Part shown: positions 33,028 to 43,797 of the stretch, piece by piece
Layout: the number at the start of each line of letters is the position of its first letter
Numbering within the stretch: the first letter of the stretch is position 1
Source of the DNA: Mycothermus thermophilus
Lineage: Eukaryota; Ascomycota; Sordariomycetes; Sordariales; Chaetomiaceae
Reading direction: 5' to 3'
Assembly: GCA_011316235.1 (NCBI GenBank)
Contig: QQBE01000017.1
Location: 62,001-126,000 of the forward strand
Length of the DNA: 64,000 nucleotides
Program-made: the position numbers and the translations under genes
Notes under the pieces: model-generated
Seen by the model: the letters and a program-made list of their open reading frames with translations, nothing else
Database searches by the model: none
What the model was told of the DNA's origin: nothing

Positions 33028-34318
33028 TTACAGGCCCTCCGGAATCTTGACCGGCAAATGAAACAGCCTCATCCCCTCTCCGTTCGCCTTCGGCAAATGC
33101 CCCGCCCTGATATTCACCTGCAGACTCTCATGCACCAGCCTCGGCGCCGACAGGGAACTATCCCGCTCTCTCCTCATAGCCACAAACTCCTCCTCGCTGA
33201 CGCCCTCGCGGACGTGCTTGTTGCGCGCGCGATGTTCGCCAACAGTCGCCATCGGCTCCGGTCCGGGCCGGCTTTCGTCCGGATAGTCGTGTCCGACCCA
33301 GATCCTGACGTGGCCTGGCATCGAGAGAAGCTTGCGAGCCGAGGAATACATGGCGTAAGCGCTCCCTCCAGGGAAGTCACACCGCGCGGTGCCGATGCTT
33401 GGGTGGAATAGCGAGTCGCCACAGAAGACGTTGTCTGGATTGGGTTAGCAATGGGCTCCCGAATAGGTGGGATTGTATGGCGCTCAGCTTCGTGACCAAA
33501 TGCCAATTTCCCTCAAGGACACCAATGGCTGGAAAGCCAAAACACTCACCTCCGATCCAATACCCAACATGATCCGGGGTATGTCCCGGCAAATGCAGGA
33601 CTCTCCCCCTTAACTCTCCCACTCTGAACTCGGCATCATCCTCCCAGAGAATATCGAACACGCCGTCATACTCCTCGCTATCGATCCCGTACCGTTTGCC
33701 AAACATCGTTTGAACTTGCCCAATCCTCCTCCCGATCCCGACCGGGGGCTTCGTCCCCTGGCGCTCTTCCAGCTTCCGCTGCAAGTAAAACGAGGCGGTC
33801 AAGTGGTCCGCATGGGCATGCGTTTCAAGGATGTGCGAGATGGTGTACCCCTTCTCGCGCGCTAGAGATAGGAGCTCATCGGCGGCTTGGGTAGAGACCT
33901 GGCGCTTGGTTGGGTCATAGTCCAGCACAGGGTCAATGATGACGGCGGTTTTCGTGGCTGGGTCCGCGACAAGATATTGGTAGGTGCTTGTTTGAGTTTC
34001 AAAGACAGGGTGGATAATGGGTTCAGGACCGTCTGGGGCTGGCGGTAGTTGAGATGGTGAGGATGCGTTCGTGGTGGTGGCATACGGTTGACGAGGCTGG
34101 TGGGCAGGGACCGGCGACACAAGATTGCGTGTTGGCAGAGGTTGTTGACGTGTTGGTGTAAGGCGCGCCTGTTGGGAGGCAGAAACTCCCGGGGCGGGAT
34201 GAGATGCATGGTGCATTGCCCGGACGCCGATAAGACCGGGCTCGGGTCGAGGAACCCGGAGCCGAACGGCGGTACGGAGGTTGGCCTCGGCAGCAGCAGA
34301 AACAGGGAGTCTCGGCAT
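33028..34318 (-). CDS. ETHE1-type persulfide dioxygenase (metallo-beta-lactamase fold)
   Basis: Mono-iron dioxygenase that oxidises glutathione persulfide to sulfite in mitochondrial sulfide breakdown. Exons are 34318-33550 and 33434-33028, giving 391 residues. The 115-nt intron splits the codon before NVFCGDSLFH, and the join restores that motif. Metal ligands visible are THAHADH, the His of HLPGHTPDH, the Asp of FCGDSLFHP and the His of WVGHDYP. GTARCDFPGGSA is the ETHE1 signature around the substrate site. The core is preceded by about 110 residues rich in Pro, Arg, Ala and Gln and poor in acids, starting MPRLPVSAAAEANLRTAVRL, consistent with a mitochondrial targeting peptide plus linker. 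It is divergently paired with sulfide:quinone oxidoreductase, which supplies its substrate. The ATG at 34318 has good context (ACAATGCC). Confidence 0.92.
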
Positions 34319-35081
34319 TGTTGTTGTGCGTGGTTTCTTTGAAAGTTGGTTTGAGAAACTGAGGTCTGGATGGGACGAACACGGCGCCAAATATAGGATC
34401 GCTTATTCAAGATGTCCATTCATATATATCCATCAGCTATCAGGTCGGGCTCTGGGCTAGAACCTATACCCGTGTCTTTATCGTGAGCGAGAACCGTTGC
34501 GGCTACACGGAGGCCCACCTGTGACGCAATTGACCGGCGTCCCGGGGTCTTGGCATGGCATGAGGCCGGGCGTCGACGACCGTCGCCGAGATCCGTCCCG
34601 ACACCCGCGCGAGAACCGGCGCAAGGGACAACGGCCTGGACACCGACCGGCCGGCTCAGGTCGCCGAGGGCAACCCTGCATCCCGGTACGAGCCCGGCAC
34701 GAGCCCGGCCCGACGCCGACAGGACTCTCATTGACGATTCCAGAAAATTGCATGCCTCGCCGATTCCCGTTCTCATGCCATGGTGGCGCCACGACATTAT
34801 TCCGGTTCCGGGTCTCGGCGCCCCCTTCAACCCCTCGCCCACACTTCCCCGAGGGGCATTTCGGCTTCGGCCCCCACTAATTCGCGCATCGAGCTGTGGA
34901 GCACGGCACGTTCTGCAAAGCGGAGTCTCCGTCTCAGGCGTTTGCCTCTCTTCCTTTTTCAATATCATTGTCGCCCTGTCAGCAGACACTCAGCCCACGG
35001 CCGTTCAGCGGTTGGCAGTCTTTCACTTTTACACAAATCTCCTCTCACTCTTCTTTTCTCCTTACTAAACCGCCTTCCGCG
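34319..35081. promoter_or_regulatory. Shared promoter region of the sulfide-oxidation pair
   Basis: The 763-bp region between two divergently transcribed genes of one pathway. Its middle is unusually GC-rich (about 34490-34900), and a long pyrimidine-rich leader (about 34940-35070) precedes the quinone oxidoreductase start. Longer ORFs here on both strands are composition artefacts. Confidence 0.6.
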
Positions 35082-36452
35082 ATGAGTGCCAGTCGATTCA
35101 TTCCTAAGCGCACGGCGACGGTGTTGGCCCGGCGCACCCCAACGGTGCCGCATCGGTGCTTGGCGACTGTTTCTACGCCGTCTCCCGTCAATATCGCCCG
35201 CAACCACAAGGTGGTCGTTGTTGGCGGCGGCTCAGCTGGTCTTAGCATCAGCCACCAACTCCTCCGGACGGGCAAGTTCAAAGAGAATGACATCGCCATC
35301 GTCGACCCTGCGGATTGGCACCATTACCAGCCAGGCTGGACCCTGGTTGGCGGCGGCATCAAGGACAAGAATAAGCTCCGTCGTCCCTTGAAGTCCCTTG
35401 TTGACCCCAAGCTTCGGCTGTATCACGATGGAGTAGCAACTTTCCAGCCCGAGAAGAACACCGTTACCCTGAGCAGCGGCGACCGTCTCACCTACGACCA
35501 GCTCGTCGTCGTCCCCGGCATCAAGGTCGACCTGGCCAGCATCAAGGGTCTGCCCGAGGCCGTCGCTGACCCGGCCTCCAACGTGTCCAGCATTTACACC
35601 TTCGAAACCGTCGACAAGGTGTACCAAACATTTGAGCGCTTTAAGTCCGGCCAGGCCATCTTCACCCAACCCGCCGGCGTCGTCAAGTGCGCGGGTGCTC
35701 CCCAAAAGGTCATGTGGCTCGCCCTGGACCTCTGGAAGGACGCGGGCCTGTACAGGCCTCATGACGCTGAGAGCCCCATCAAGATCGCCTTCGCAACCGC
35801 GCTGCCGGTCATGTTTGGCGTGCCCAAGTACTCGGCCGCTCTCGAGGTTCTGCGTCAAGAGCGCGGCGTGGAGGGGCTTTTCACTCACGACCTGGTGGAG
35901 ATTGTCAACGGCGACACTGCCGTGTTCGCCCGCCCTGACGGCGCCGAGAAGGTCCGGCGCAAGTTCGGTCTCATGCACGTCGTTCCGAAAATGGGCCCCC
36001 ACGCGTTCGTGAAGAACTCCCCGCTGGCTGACGCCGCTGGGTTTGTCGACGTCGACCAAGCCACGCTCCAGCACAAGAAGTACCCCAATGTCTGGGCTGC
36101 CGGCGACGCCTCCAGCCTGCCCACGTCCAAGACCGCCGCCGCCATCACCGCCCAGGCGCCAGTCCTCGTCGGCAACCTTCTCAACTCCCTCGAGAGTGGA
36201 GGCAAAGCAACCCCTCAGCTGAGGTATGATGGGTACACCTCCTGCCCGCTGGTGACAGAGTATGGCAAGGTCATGCTGGCCGAGTTCACGTACGGCGGTG
36301 TTCCGAAGGAGACGTTTGGCAAGTTTGGACTGGATCAGGCGACACCTCGCAGGTCGTTCTACCACCTGAAGAAGGACTTCTTCCCGTGGGTGTACTACAA
36401 TTCCATGGTTAAGGGTACCTGGGGTGGCCCCAAGGGTTGGCTCAAGAAATAG
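35082..36452 (+). CDS. Sulfide:quinone oxidoreductase, mitochondrial
   Basis: FAD enzyme of the inner mitochondrial membrane that oxidises hydrogen sulfide, passes electrons to ubiquinone and forms a persulfide. Single exon, 456 residues from the ATG at 35082. The first ~35 residues (MSASRFIPKRTATVLARR...) are Arg/Ser/Thr-rich with no acids, a likely mitochondrial presequence. The FAD-binding Rossmann motif is KVVVVGGGSAGLSIS (about 43-57). The two redox cysteines are visible in GVVKCAGAPQK and YTSCPLV. NVWAAGDASSLPTSKTAAA is the second FAD motif. The C-terminal PWVYYNSMVKGTW is typical of the eukaryotic SQR (HMT2-like) group. Neighbour and partner is the persulfide dioxygenase gene immediately upstream on the other strand. 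Confidence 0.93.
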   Translation: MSASRFIPKRTATVLARRTPTVPHRCLATVSTPSPVNIARNHKVVVVGGGSAGLSISHQLLRTGKFKENDIAIVDPADWHHYQPGWTLVGGGIKDKNKLRRPLKSLVDPKLRLYHDGVATFQPEKNTVTLSSGDRLTYDQLVVVPGIKVDLASIKGLPEAVADPASNVSSIYTFETVDKVYQTFERFKSGQAIFTQPAGVVKCAGAPQKVMWLALDLWKDAGLYRPHDAESPIKIAFATALPVMFGVPKYSAALEVLRQERGVEGLFTHDLVEIVNGDTAVFARPDGAEKVRRKFGLMHVVPKMGPHAFVKNSPLADAAGFVDVDQATLQHKKYPNVWAAGDASSLPTSKTAAAITAQAPVLVGNLLNSLESGGKATPQLRYDGYTSCPLVTEYGKVMLAEFTYGGVPKETFGKFGLDQATPRRSFYHLKKDFFPWVYYNSMVKGTWGGPKGWLKK

Positions 36453-36632
36453 ACGGGGGGAGTATTAGACGGACTGGGTTGGGAAAAACGAAATCAGGCA
36501 TCTGTGGCTGGGGGGTAGGGAGTGGGCATTCTTTGGCGCAGGTGGATTTTGGGAATAGTTCGTTCTTATACCATCAGACTGCTGTCGCGTACATATTTCA
36601 TATATTCTTCCCCACTGTATTATATCCCTTGA

Positions 36633-37413
36633 TCACTGAATCCACCGATCCGTGAAATAGCCAGTCACCAAGGCATAGACCGTCTTGTGCAGCAGATCAA
36701 TTATCTGCTCGCTGACCGGCCAGGTCCTGCTCAGAAATATATCAGCATGCTGTCATGCCAAAGCCCCCACCGCAACCACAAGAGGGAAGAATAGAGACAA
36801 GAACGGGAACTTACCAAGGCAAAGCCCCTACGCCCGTCAGATTCTCCAACGTCTGATCCACCGCCAGCCTCACACCCGCGAACAGGAAATCCGCGAACGG
36901 TCCTCTGATACCCCAGGAATAAGCAGCCACTGCCCTCACCACCGCCACAACCGCTCCTTGACCAAAATGCATGGTCCATGTCAGACGTGTCAATGTCTCG
37001 GGGTCAGCTTCATCGGCGGTCGGTGCTGAGATCTTGGAGATGCTTCCTGCTGCCCACGCGAGCAGCCGCGAAAGGGTACGGCCGGGGACTTGGGAGGAGG
37101 GGCGCGCCGTGAAGAATTGTTCGATTCGTTCGGTGGCGGTCATGCTAAACATGAGGGTTGTAGGATTTAGTACAACAGAAGCAACAATAGAACAGCGATA
37201 TCTGGAAAATAAAAGAGAAAATAACAAAAGAAAAATGGACACAAAATAGACAGAAAGATTGGAAGAGAAAGAAATGAAGCCAAACACGGGGCTGCGAAAA
37301 GGGATCACGCACGCAGCTACGCCGAGGAGGCCAGCACACGCTCCATAGGCGATGACCGCAGGCCAGTTAAGTTGTGGGTTGGGTCGGACGGGGTCAGTTG
37401 TGCGTCGCGACAT
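36633..37413 (-). CDS. Small membrane protein, conserved fungal family of unknown function
   Basis: Three exons, 37413-37313, 37144-36815 and 36726-36633, give 174 residues. Intron 1 (168 nt) has donor GTGCGT and acceptor TTTAG; removing it joins YGACAGLLGVAA to MTATERIEQFF. Intron 2 (88 nt) splits a Trp codon. Hydrophobic stretches include WPAVIAYGACAGLLGVAA near the N-terminus and a Gly/Ala-rich central pair around HFGQGAVVAVVRAVAAYS. Small residues in the segments and conserved acidic and basic residues between them suggest helix packing or a transport-related role, but I do not recognise a named family. The 3' end of the sulfide:quinone oxidoreductase gene is 180 bp away, in convergent orientation. 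Confidence 0.7.
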
Positions 37414-39538
37414 GTTGAAATCTACGGAGGTAATAATACCAAACAATGAGAATGTCTGCGTGGGCGAGGGGGTTCAGGTTCTTTTACCGGGGTTCAATAG
37501 CAGAGGTTCAGCATATGAGCGAGGAGGTTAATGTCCTGGGTTTAACTCTCGTTGATGTCGGAGACAAGGCAAGCGTCGACGTCATCGATGGGGAAGCTTG
37601 TCCTATGAAATGACACGAGTTCGATGTGATCTCAGGGGTGGAGAGCGATCGGCATGGATCCGCTACACATCTTCAACCCCACGTTTCTATGAGTTTGTTC
37701 AAAGCCCACTCTCATGCCTGGTTTCCTCTCCTTGGCTCACAGCTCGGTCCCTCGTAAGCTCTTCTTTGGCGGCATAGAGTTCGATGCTTAAGGCTGGTAT
37801 GCAGGAAAAGTCTGAGAGACGACTGTGTGTTAGCTGGGGGACTCTCACGCCATGCACAGGCCTGGGATACTTGCCGATAGTGTTGATGTGGGAAGCGTTA
37901 ATACTGCCGATGCTCTTGACCCTGATTTTGTCGATGGAGAGCCGTTAATTAGTTGGCAAGTCTTTTATTGAACAGTACACTCTTAACCTGATTCCCTCTC
38001 CAATAAAGGCTGGCACTCTACAAATGGACGGAGCGAAGCATTCAGGTCTGCACAGCGCAAATTAGGTGAAAGGCAGCTTGCCCTAAAAACAATTGGGTAT
38101 ATATGTGATGTTATCCTCATCGACCCTCTCAGGAGACGCTTGTATTTCCATCCACCTCCCTTGAAAGCATTCCCTCAATAGACATAAGTTGTTTTGTCAT
38201 CCCCGTCTCGATCTGGCCACCATCGCTAGGACCTTGGAGATTGTCTCAACCCTTATGTATATAGGTTGCCGATCACAGAAATCATGAACACCGAGCTCGC
38301 TGCTTAGATCGAGGACAAGGGCTGAATTTCGAGTCCAGCCTCTCCCACCAAGAAGTAACCGCCAAGTACACCGCCACAAACATTCTGCATTCCCATCCCA
38401 CCCAAACCGTTGACCGGCCATTAACCCCGCACCCACACCCCTGGACTGTGGCTATGCACAGCCCCAGCCGTTGGGATTGCCAAGTGGGATGGGCGAGGAG
38501 GTGGCATTCCCCCCGCTGTACACTATGTGCCTGCCGGGTGGGTATCTTCATTCCAGGATGCGGGCGGATGTTTCTCCCTCTTACCTAGGGAGGTACCCAT
38601 CTTGACCGGGAGTGGTCAATGGTATGGCTCTCCTATGTTTCTGTAAACGTGGGGCATCAGTAGGGTTCGTGGCTTCTACGCGCATCGAAAAACAGTCCGA
38701 GTTCCGTCAGACGAGAAGAGCCTTCGATACGATATTACACATGGCAGCCAGTTCATGGCCAAGTGTTTCTGGAACTTGGTGGCTGGTATGGTGGGGTACG
38801 AGTGCCGTTGGGATCGGGCACTTACACCGAGGATCGGTATCTTCCGCGGGATACCCTCAAGCTGAGGAACTGAGAAGGAGTGTGGCTTGCATCAGACCCT
38901 GAGAGCACAGACCGGGAGAGTCACACATCGACGAACGAAAACCAAGGAATTAGCAACGTGATCAGCTCCTCTACATGCACTTTGCAGAGTTCCATTCTGT
39001 TGACTATCGGTAAACAACGCCCCCTGGAGTCAGCACCAGTGATCGACACCGCCCAGTCACTGATCTCTGGGTGAGGAAGATGCTCTGCGTACTGTAGCTT
39101 CGATCATAAGCCCTCGGCAAAGGCAAGGTGGGTCCGGCACTGATCCTCAATCTTCGTTGGCTGCATGGCTGTGCAGTGTGAATAAAAGACACTGTGGTAT
39201 TGGGTTATCATGGAGGGATCTAGTTATTGGAGGGGAGAATGAGCCGCATGGGTGCCTTAGGCACATGCATACCCATGATGCAGAAGATGAGGGCGGGTAG
39301 AGCTGGCAGCTTGGAGCTGCTCCAGGAGGCGTGAGCCTGGCTCTTCTGCTTATCGGCTGCTGAGCCGAAGGTTATAAAATGCGCTCAGGCGCTCAAGACC
39401 GAGGTCCTTCCCCGGGGTTTGTCCAGCTGCTTTGTCTACCTCGAAGTGATTACAAGAGGTTACTCTGGCATTGACCAGCTCAACATAAAGTACAATTTTG
39501 TCGCGTACTTACGAAGTCATCCGGGACACTCCACCATC
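37414..39538. other. Gene-poor intergenic region
   Basis: About 2.1 kb without a supported gene. Only short ORFs of uneven composition occur on either strand, and no tRNA, rRNA or transposon signature is visible. The right end (about 39300-39538) holds short G/C-rich inverted words, a TATA box and the leader of the following GPI-protein gene. Confidence 0.55.
39373..39379 (+). promoter_or_regulatory. TATA box
   Basis: TATAAAA located 166 bp upstream of the start codon of the cysteine-rich GPI protein, the best TATA match in this intergenic region. Confidence 0.5.
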
Positions 39539-41141
39539 ATGGTGAACTTTGGAGAACTCGCCGTCCCTGCCCTCCTAGCAGGCGGTGCTGTCGACTCTTT
39601 GGTCGAGCCTCTGGCATTTCCAAATATCTCTGCAACCTCACCTGGTCTCCTGATCCGACAGGGAGGTTACTGCCCATCGGGTTGGACCTTTTGCGCAGAC
39701 GGATGTATGCCTATTGGAGGAGTTTGTTGTGCCAGGTATGCCGGGACCACTTGTCCTCGCCTGTTCACCTTTCGCATATTCACACATAATACCGAGACAC
39801 TGGAGCTTGGAAATGAGATCAGAGTCATGTAACTGACCATTGATGGACTCTTGACAGCGTCGGGCAAAGAAGTTACTGCAGGACCGGTGAATACTGTGTG
39901 CGTGGGGGCGGTTGCTGTCCGGTATGCGCAAACATCTCTGGTTACAGACAATTGTCTTGGGGATGCTCTTCCGATGCTAATTCACCCCCGAACCTTCAAT
40001 ATAGAACGGCCGAACCTGCACCGGCACCGGCGGAACGACTTGTGATACGGGCCTGAAGTTCTGTGACTTGCGCTGGTGCATTCCCAACGATGGCACATGC
40101 TGCGGGTATGGCTCGGGGTATTACTGCAAGGCAAGTCCATTCATCCTTTGGACGCATTTTGTTCAACCAGAACCCTTGGACATGCTAACGATGGTTCAGG
40201 CCGGTGCTCAATGCACGGGAGGAATATGTTGTCCCAGCGGCTACAAAGCGTGCGACGGGAAGTACTGCATCCCATCAAATGGCGTGTGCTGTGGCAGCGG
40301 AGCAGGCTCGTACTGTAACGTAGGTTGGCCCCTTCTCCTGACCAGCCCAGGGCTTTCGAATCAGTCGATGCAAATAGATGATGTGTTAGTGTTTGGTGCT
40401 CACAGTCTTTGTGTTTCTAGGCAGGGAATTATTGTATCGCATCCGGTACCAAGTGCTGCCCCAACGGACAAAGTTGTACTGGCGGTACTACCGGCGGCTG
40501 TGGTGCGGGTCAAAAGGCTTGCGAAGGCGGATGCATTCCGAGCAACGCTGTGTGCTGCAATGCTGGCTCGGGGAAGTATTGCTATGTAAGTTATTACTAT
40601 CTCGTATTTCTTTCCCTACAACTCCTGGCCGCCCATCCGTTGAGAACTATCACTAATACTCAAGCAGCCTGACACCTATTGCTACGATAATGGCACCCGC
40701 TGCTGTCCCAACGGCCGAATCTGCACCGGCAACAACAACCCCAGCCCGACCATAACCACCGCCACTTATATCACGTCCATCACCAGTTACTTTGTTCCCA
40801 CCATCATCTCCACTACTACCACCACGAACTCCTCGACGACAAGCTCCTCCTCCTCGTCGGACTCAGCTGCCTCACCTTCGCTTAGTTCGCCCTCGAATAG
40901 TTCTCCGTCTCCGACACCTCGCCCTGACAATGAGGACGAGCCAGAAGAACCAGAGTTCCCAGATATTGAGGACCAGTTTACAACGGCTACGTCGTCGACA
41001 ACACTCGTGACACGTGTTTTCCCTACGATCATCCCAACAGAGTCGGCACAAAGTGTGGGTGTCTCTGTTGGGGAAAAGGGCAGGGCTGGGTGGACTATGT
41101 GTCTGTTACTAGTCGTTGCGGTTGGGATGGGTTTGTTGTGA
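39539..41141 (+). CDS. GPI-anchored modular cysteine-rich cell-wall protein
   Basis: Six exons, 39539-39735, 39858-39921, 40005-40130, 40200-40319, 40421-40585 and 40668-41141, give 381 residues. The product has a hydrophobic N-terminus (ELAVPALLAGGAV), then a series of short cysteine modules of the type CCPNGxxC, CIPSNGVCC and YYCKAGAQC. A Ser/Thr/Pro-rich stalk of roughly 100 residues follows, ending in a small-residue site and hydrophobic tail (TMCLLLVVAVGMGLL) that fit GPI anchoring. Exon borders fall between modules and phases are almost all 0, so modules can be duplicated as exons. Intron 3 appears to be a GC-AG intron (AG|GCAAGT). Likely a surface or wall protein; ligand unknown. The signal peptide is weaker than usual, which is the main caveat. 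Confidence 0.8.
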
Positions 41142-41697
41142 GCTTAATGGAGCGTGATCTCCAGCTGGCTCAGGACGGGACCTCGGTGATTTTGTTGAGA
41201 GGCGAGACAGGTGAATTGCAACCTGGAAATTATTACCTAGGTACCCAGCCTACCTGAGGACCGGTACATGTACATACATACCTCGAGCACCCAGTTCTTG
41301 TGCTCCTTGGTGCGTCTGGAACCTTTACCTATGAATGGACATTAGTGACGATTGCCTCACTCCATCTACCAGTAACTGGGAGGTACCTATTGTTCTGGAG
41401 AGCAGTCCCACTGAGACAGCAAAAACGAATCCGTTGGTGCTACCATAATCAGTGCACCTTATATAGCGCCTTTGCTAGTCACACACACATTTCTGGAGGT
41501 GTGCCGAATGAGGGTTGGCGCCATTTTTGCACCTCCAATTTCTTCATGAGTACTCCGCACGACCAATGCGTTGCAGGGATCGCAGAGATGCAACAATCTC
41601 CGCCATTTTGTCAAAAACACCTGGAGAATCGTCGGATACGGAACGGTCATTTTCACACCCGCTTCTTATTGAGTCGTCTCAATCTCCAAAGGCCGCG
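41142..41697. other. Intergenic region containing a dispersed repeat copy
   Basis: Upstream of the first long F-box-like gene. It holds copy A of the 73-bp repeat with a TATATAG core, and the CA-rich leader after it. An ORF from 41515 runs in frame into the F-box-like gene but is not needed. Confidence 0.55.
41411..41483. repeat. Dispersed 73-bp repeat, copy A
   Basis: Matches copy B at 63627-63699 at 70 of 73 positions by eye, in the same orientation, with two purine transitions and one A/T change. It contains CACCTTATATAGCGCC. It lies about 215-290 bp upstream of a start codon, so it may act as part of that promoter, or be a trace of a mobile element. Confidence 0.85.
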
Positions 41698-43797
41698 ATG
41701 GAAAACTCCCTTTCGCCATTGGAAAAACTCCCTGCCGAGCTTCTGCAAACCATCTGTTCCCTCCTTCCACATCGCAGCCTGTTCGCTTTATCCCTGGCGA
41801 GCCGGGTGTGTTCCAGGGCCACCGCGTCGCAGCGGTTTTCCCATATTCACTTCAAAATCAAAAACAAAGAAAGTCTTGAATCGAGAATCAAAGAGTCAAT
41901 CCAAATTCTCAGGCAGATTGACGATGATCGGTTGCGCCACGTCCGTCAGGTCAGCGTCACTGGGGTCATGGAGGACGGCCTCAGGATTGGCTGGACACAT
42001 GCAACTCGCAAGCATTGGAGCGAAGCCAGCAACAGGGAACCTGATGACCTCACAGAGGATTTCGAAGACACATTTGCAACTTCCATGATAACGGGCTACA
42101 AGAGCGCTCAGCACAGAGCATGGCTCCCGCTCGCTGAATTTCTTCGTCTGCTGCCTGGCCTCACCGATTTCACGTACAACGCCGCGAACGAGGTGCCCGG
42201 CTGCATACTGAAGGCCTTGCACCGCCACCATCCGCACTGTCGCTTGCATGTGTCGATGTTTACGTTGCGAAGCAAGGCGGCACCAGACGAGGAGGAGCCA
42301 GAGATCAATGCCTCCGAGGGCGCTCTTCTTACCTCACCCTGTCTTTACAGCGTCCGCATCGGCAGTCAACAGGCTGAGTGCTCAGAGGACGCAGTCTTGC
42401 GGTTGCTCGAGGCCGGCTACGGCTCCTGCCTGAGGCATGTGCGTATTGGCTTCTGCTGGATGAGTGATCTCGAAGAGAGCCCTTGGCCGCACTTCTTCAG
42501 GACCAAACGGCGAGCCTTCTCACCAACAGAAGGACAGCGAGCCATCTCGGGGTCGACATCGCCCACGCCACGGAAGTTAGCCCAGCTGAGGACGCTAACC
42601 ATCCACGAGCACATTTATCCTTCCAGCCGGGTCATAACCTGGATGGCTAATATCGACACCCGTTTCCTTCGCCGGTTTGAATACCACGGCCAAATCAACG
42701 AACAGTTACTGTTACAGCTCATCGCGATCGCTTTGGATCTTCCAGCCAATGCTCTCTCAGAGCTATTCCCGAGCGAGGTTATGAGGTTGTACCCGCAGTT
42801 TCGAGGGTTTCCCTGCCTTCGCGCATTCGGCCTCAGTGTACATCTCCCATTCGACCAGGACGGCAGCACGGAGGAGACGCTCCCTCGCCTTGGAGAACTC
42901 GCGGCAATACTCCTTTCCCTCTTGCCTCCGCTTGAGGACCTGACCCTGGAAGGATACATTGGGTCGGCCTTTTGGGACATCGCGCTCCCCTACCACGGCC
43001 CGACGCTTCGCAGACTGTGTCTCCCCAGCAAGCACAGGCGGCAGACTCTCAGTGCCGATAAAATCTACACAATCGCTCGCACGTGCCCGCTCCTTGAAAG
43101 TGCACGGTTGGCCATTAGCCGTTCCCGTGGCAGCCGGGAAGAGGTCGAAGCGTACCGGGCCATCGGCCACATTCCTAAACTGCGCCGTGTGGACCTGGTG
43201 CTGAACTGCCTTGGGGAATACGAACGACACTTGATTACGGCTCTTGCCAGGACCAGAATAGGTCCCAGAAAGTGCACCTCAGAGCTTACGGCGCCGGCCG
43301 TTGATTCGATCTGCAAAACGATGGTGAACTTTGCCGTGGACGAAACTCTGGCAAGAGCGATTTGGGGTGTCGTGATAAAAGAAAGAGCGGATATCAACCA
43401 AGGTGGAGAGAGAGTTCTGCCACCACTGGAAAAGCTTTTGGTTCACACAGAGGTGCCTGATTGGCACTGGGTTGGCTGGGGTATCTATGACGACTTCTGC
43501 GCCTGGGCCCGGTGGGTTGGTAGGAGTTGGGAGTTCACCAGGGCTGATGATGAGCATAATACCGATGCGTCACTTGTTGCGAGGGATCCCGGGGTTTTGG
43601 TGCGTCCAGTGCTCGAAGCGAACTGGCCCTTCGTGCTCGAGTACTTGGTCTCGGTGACTGATATCAATGGAGAGGATATATGGAGCAAAATTTGGCCATC
43701 GAAAGGAGGCAACTGGTGGGAGGAATGGCATAGCTTTCCGCTTGACACCACGGGAAGAGGCGTGGATGGTCCTGAAGAGCAGAGAGCGGTGGCCTGA
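41698..43797 (+). CDS. F-box-like protein, long family copy 1
   Basis: Intronless gene of 699 residues from the ATG at 41698. The N-terminus MENSLSPLEKLPAELLQTIC continues LLPHRSLFALSLASRVCSRATASQRFSHIHF, an F-box-like domain at about residues 8-55, so it probably joins an SCF ubiquitin ligase. The rest is a long divergent repeat region with conserved blocks shared with the next gene: LPGLTDFTYN, NEVPGCILKALHRHHPHCRLHV, LPPLEDLTLEG and the C-terminal WSKIWPSKGGNWWEEWHSFP. It is not closely related to the three F-box-like genes at 13-19 kb. An upstream in-frame start at 41515 exists but its residues show no conservation with the neighbour. Confidence 0.83.
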   Translation: MENSLSPLEKLPAELLQTICSLLPHRSLFALSLASRVCSRATASQRFSHIHFKIKNKESLESRIKESIQILRQIDDDRLRHVRQVSVTGVMEDGLRIGWTHATRKHWSEASNREPDDLTEDFEDTFATSMITGYKSAQHRAWLPLAEFLRLLPGLTDFTYNAANEVPGCILKALHRHHPHCRLHVSMFTLRSKAAPDEEEPEINASEGALLTSPCLYSVRIGSQQAECSEDAVLRLLEAGYGSCLRHVRIGFCWMSDLEESPWPHFFRTKRRAFSPTEGQRAISGSTSPTPRKLAQLRTLTIHEHIYPSSRVITWMANIDTRFLRRFEYHGQINEQLLLQLIAIALDLPANALSELFPSEVMRLYPQFRGFPCLRAFGLSVHLPFDQDGSTEETLPRLGELAAILLSLLPPLEDLTLEGYIGSAFWDIALPYHGPTLRRLCLPSKHRRQTLSADKIYTIARTCPLLESARLAISRSRGSREEVEAYRAIGHIPKLRRVDLVLNCLGEYERHLITALARTRIGPRKCTSELTAPAVDSICKTMVNFAVDETLARAIWGVVIKERADINQGGERVLPPLEKLLVHTEVPDWHWVGWGIYDDFCAWARWVGRSWEFTRADDEHNTDASLVARDPGVLVRPVLEANWPFVLEYLVSVTDINGEDIWSKIWPSKGGNWWEEWHSFPLDTTGRGVDGPEEQRAVA

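Noticed and set aside
34420..35068. ORFs on both strands between the sulfide genes
   Set aside because: Composition-driven in a GC-rich promoter region; the frames lack conserved features and overlap the leader of SQR.
35232..36365. 377-codon ORF antisense to the sulfide:quinone oxidoreductase
   Set aside because: The + strand encodes a clearly conserved enzyme with FAD and cysteine motifs; the antisense frame is open because of GC-rich third positions.
37414..39538. Hidden gene in the 2.1-kb gap (for example the + strand ORF at 38612-38902)
   Set aside because: The ORF is short, its composition is unlike coding neighbours, and no splice chain extends it.
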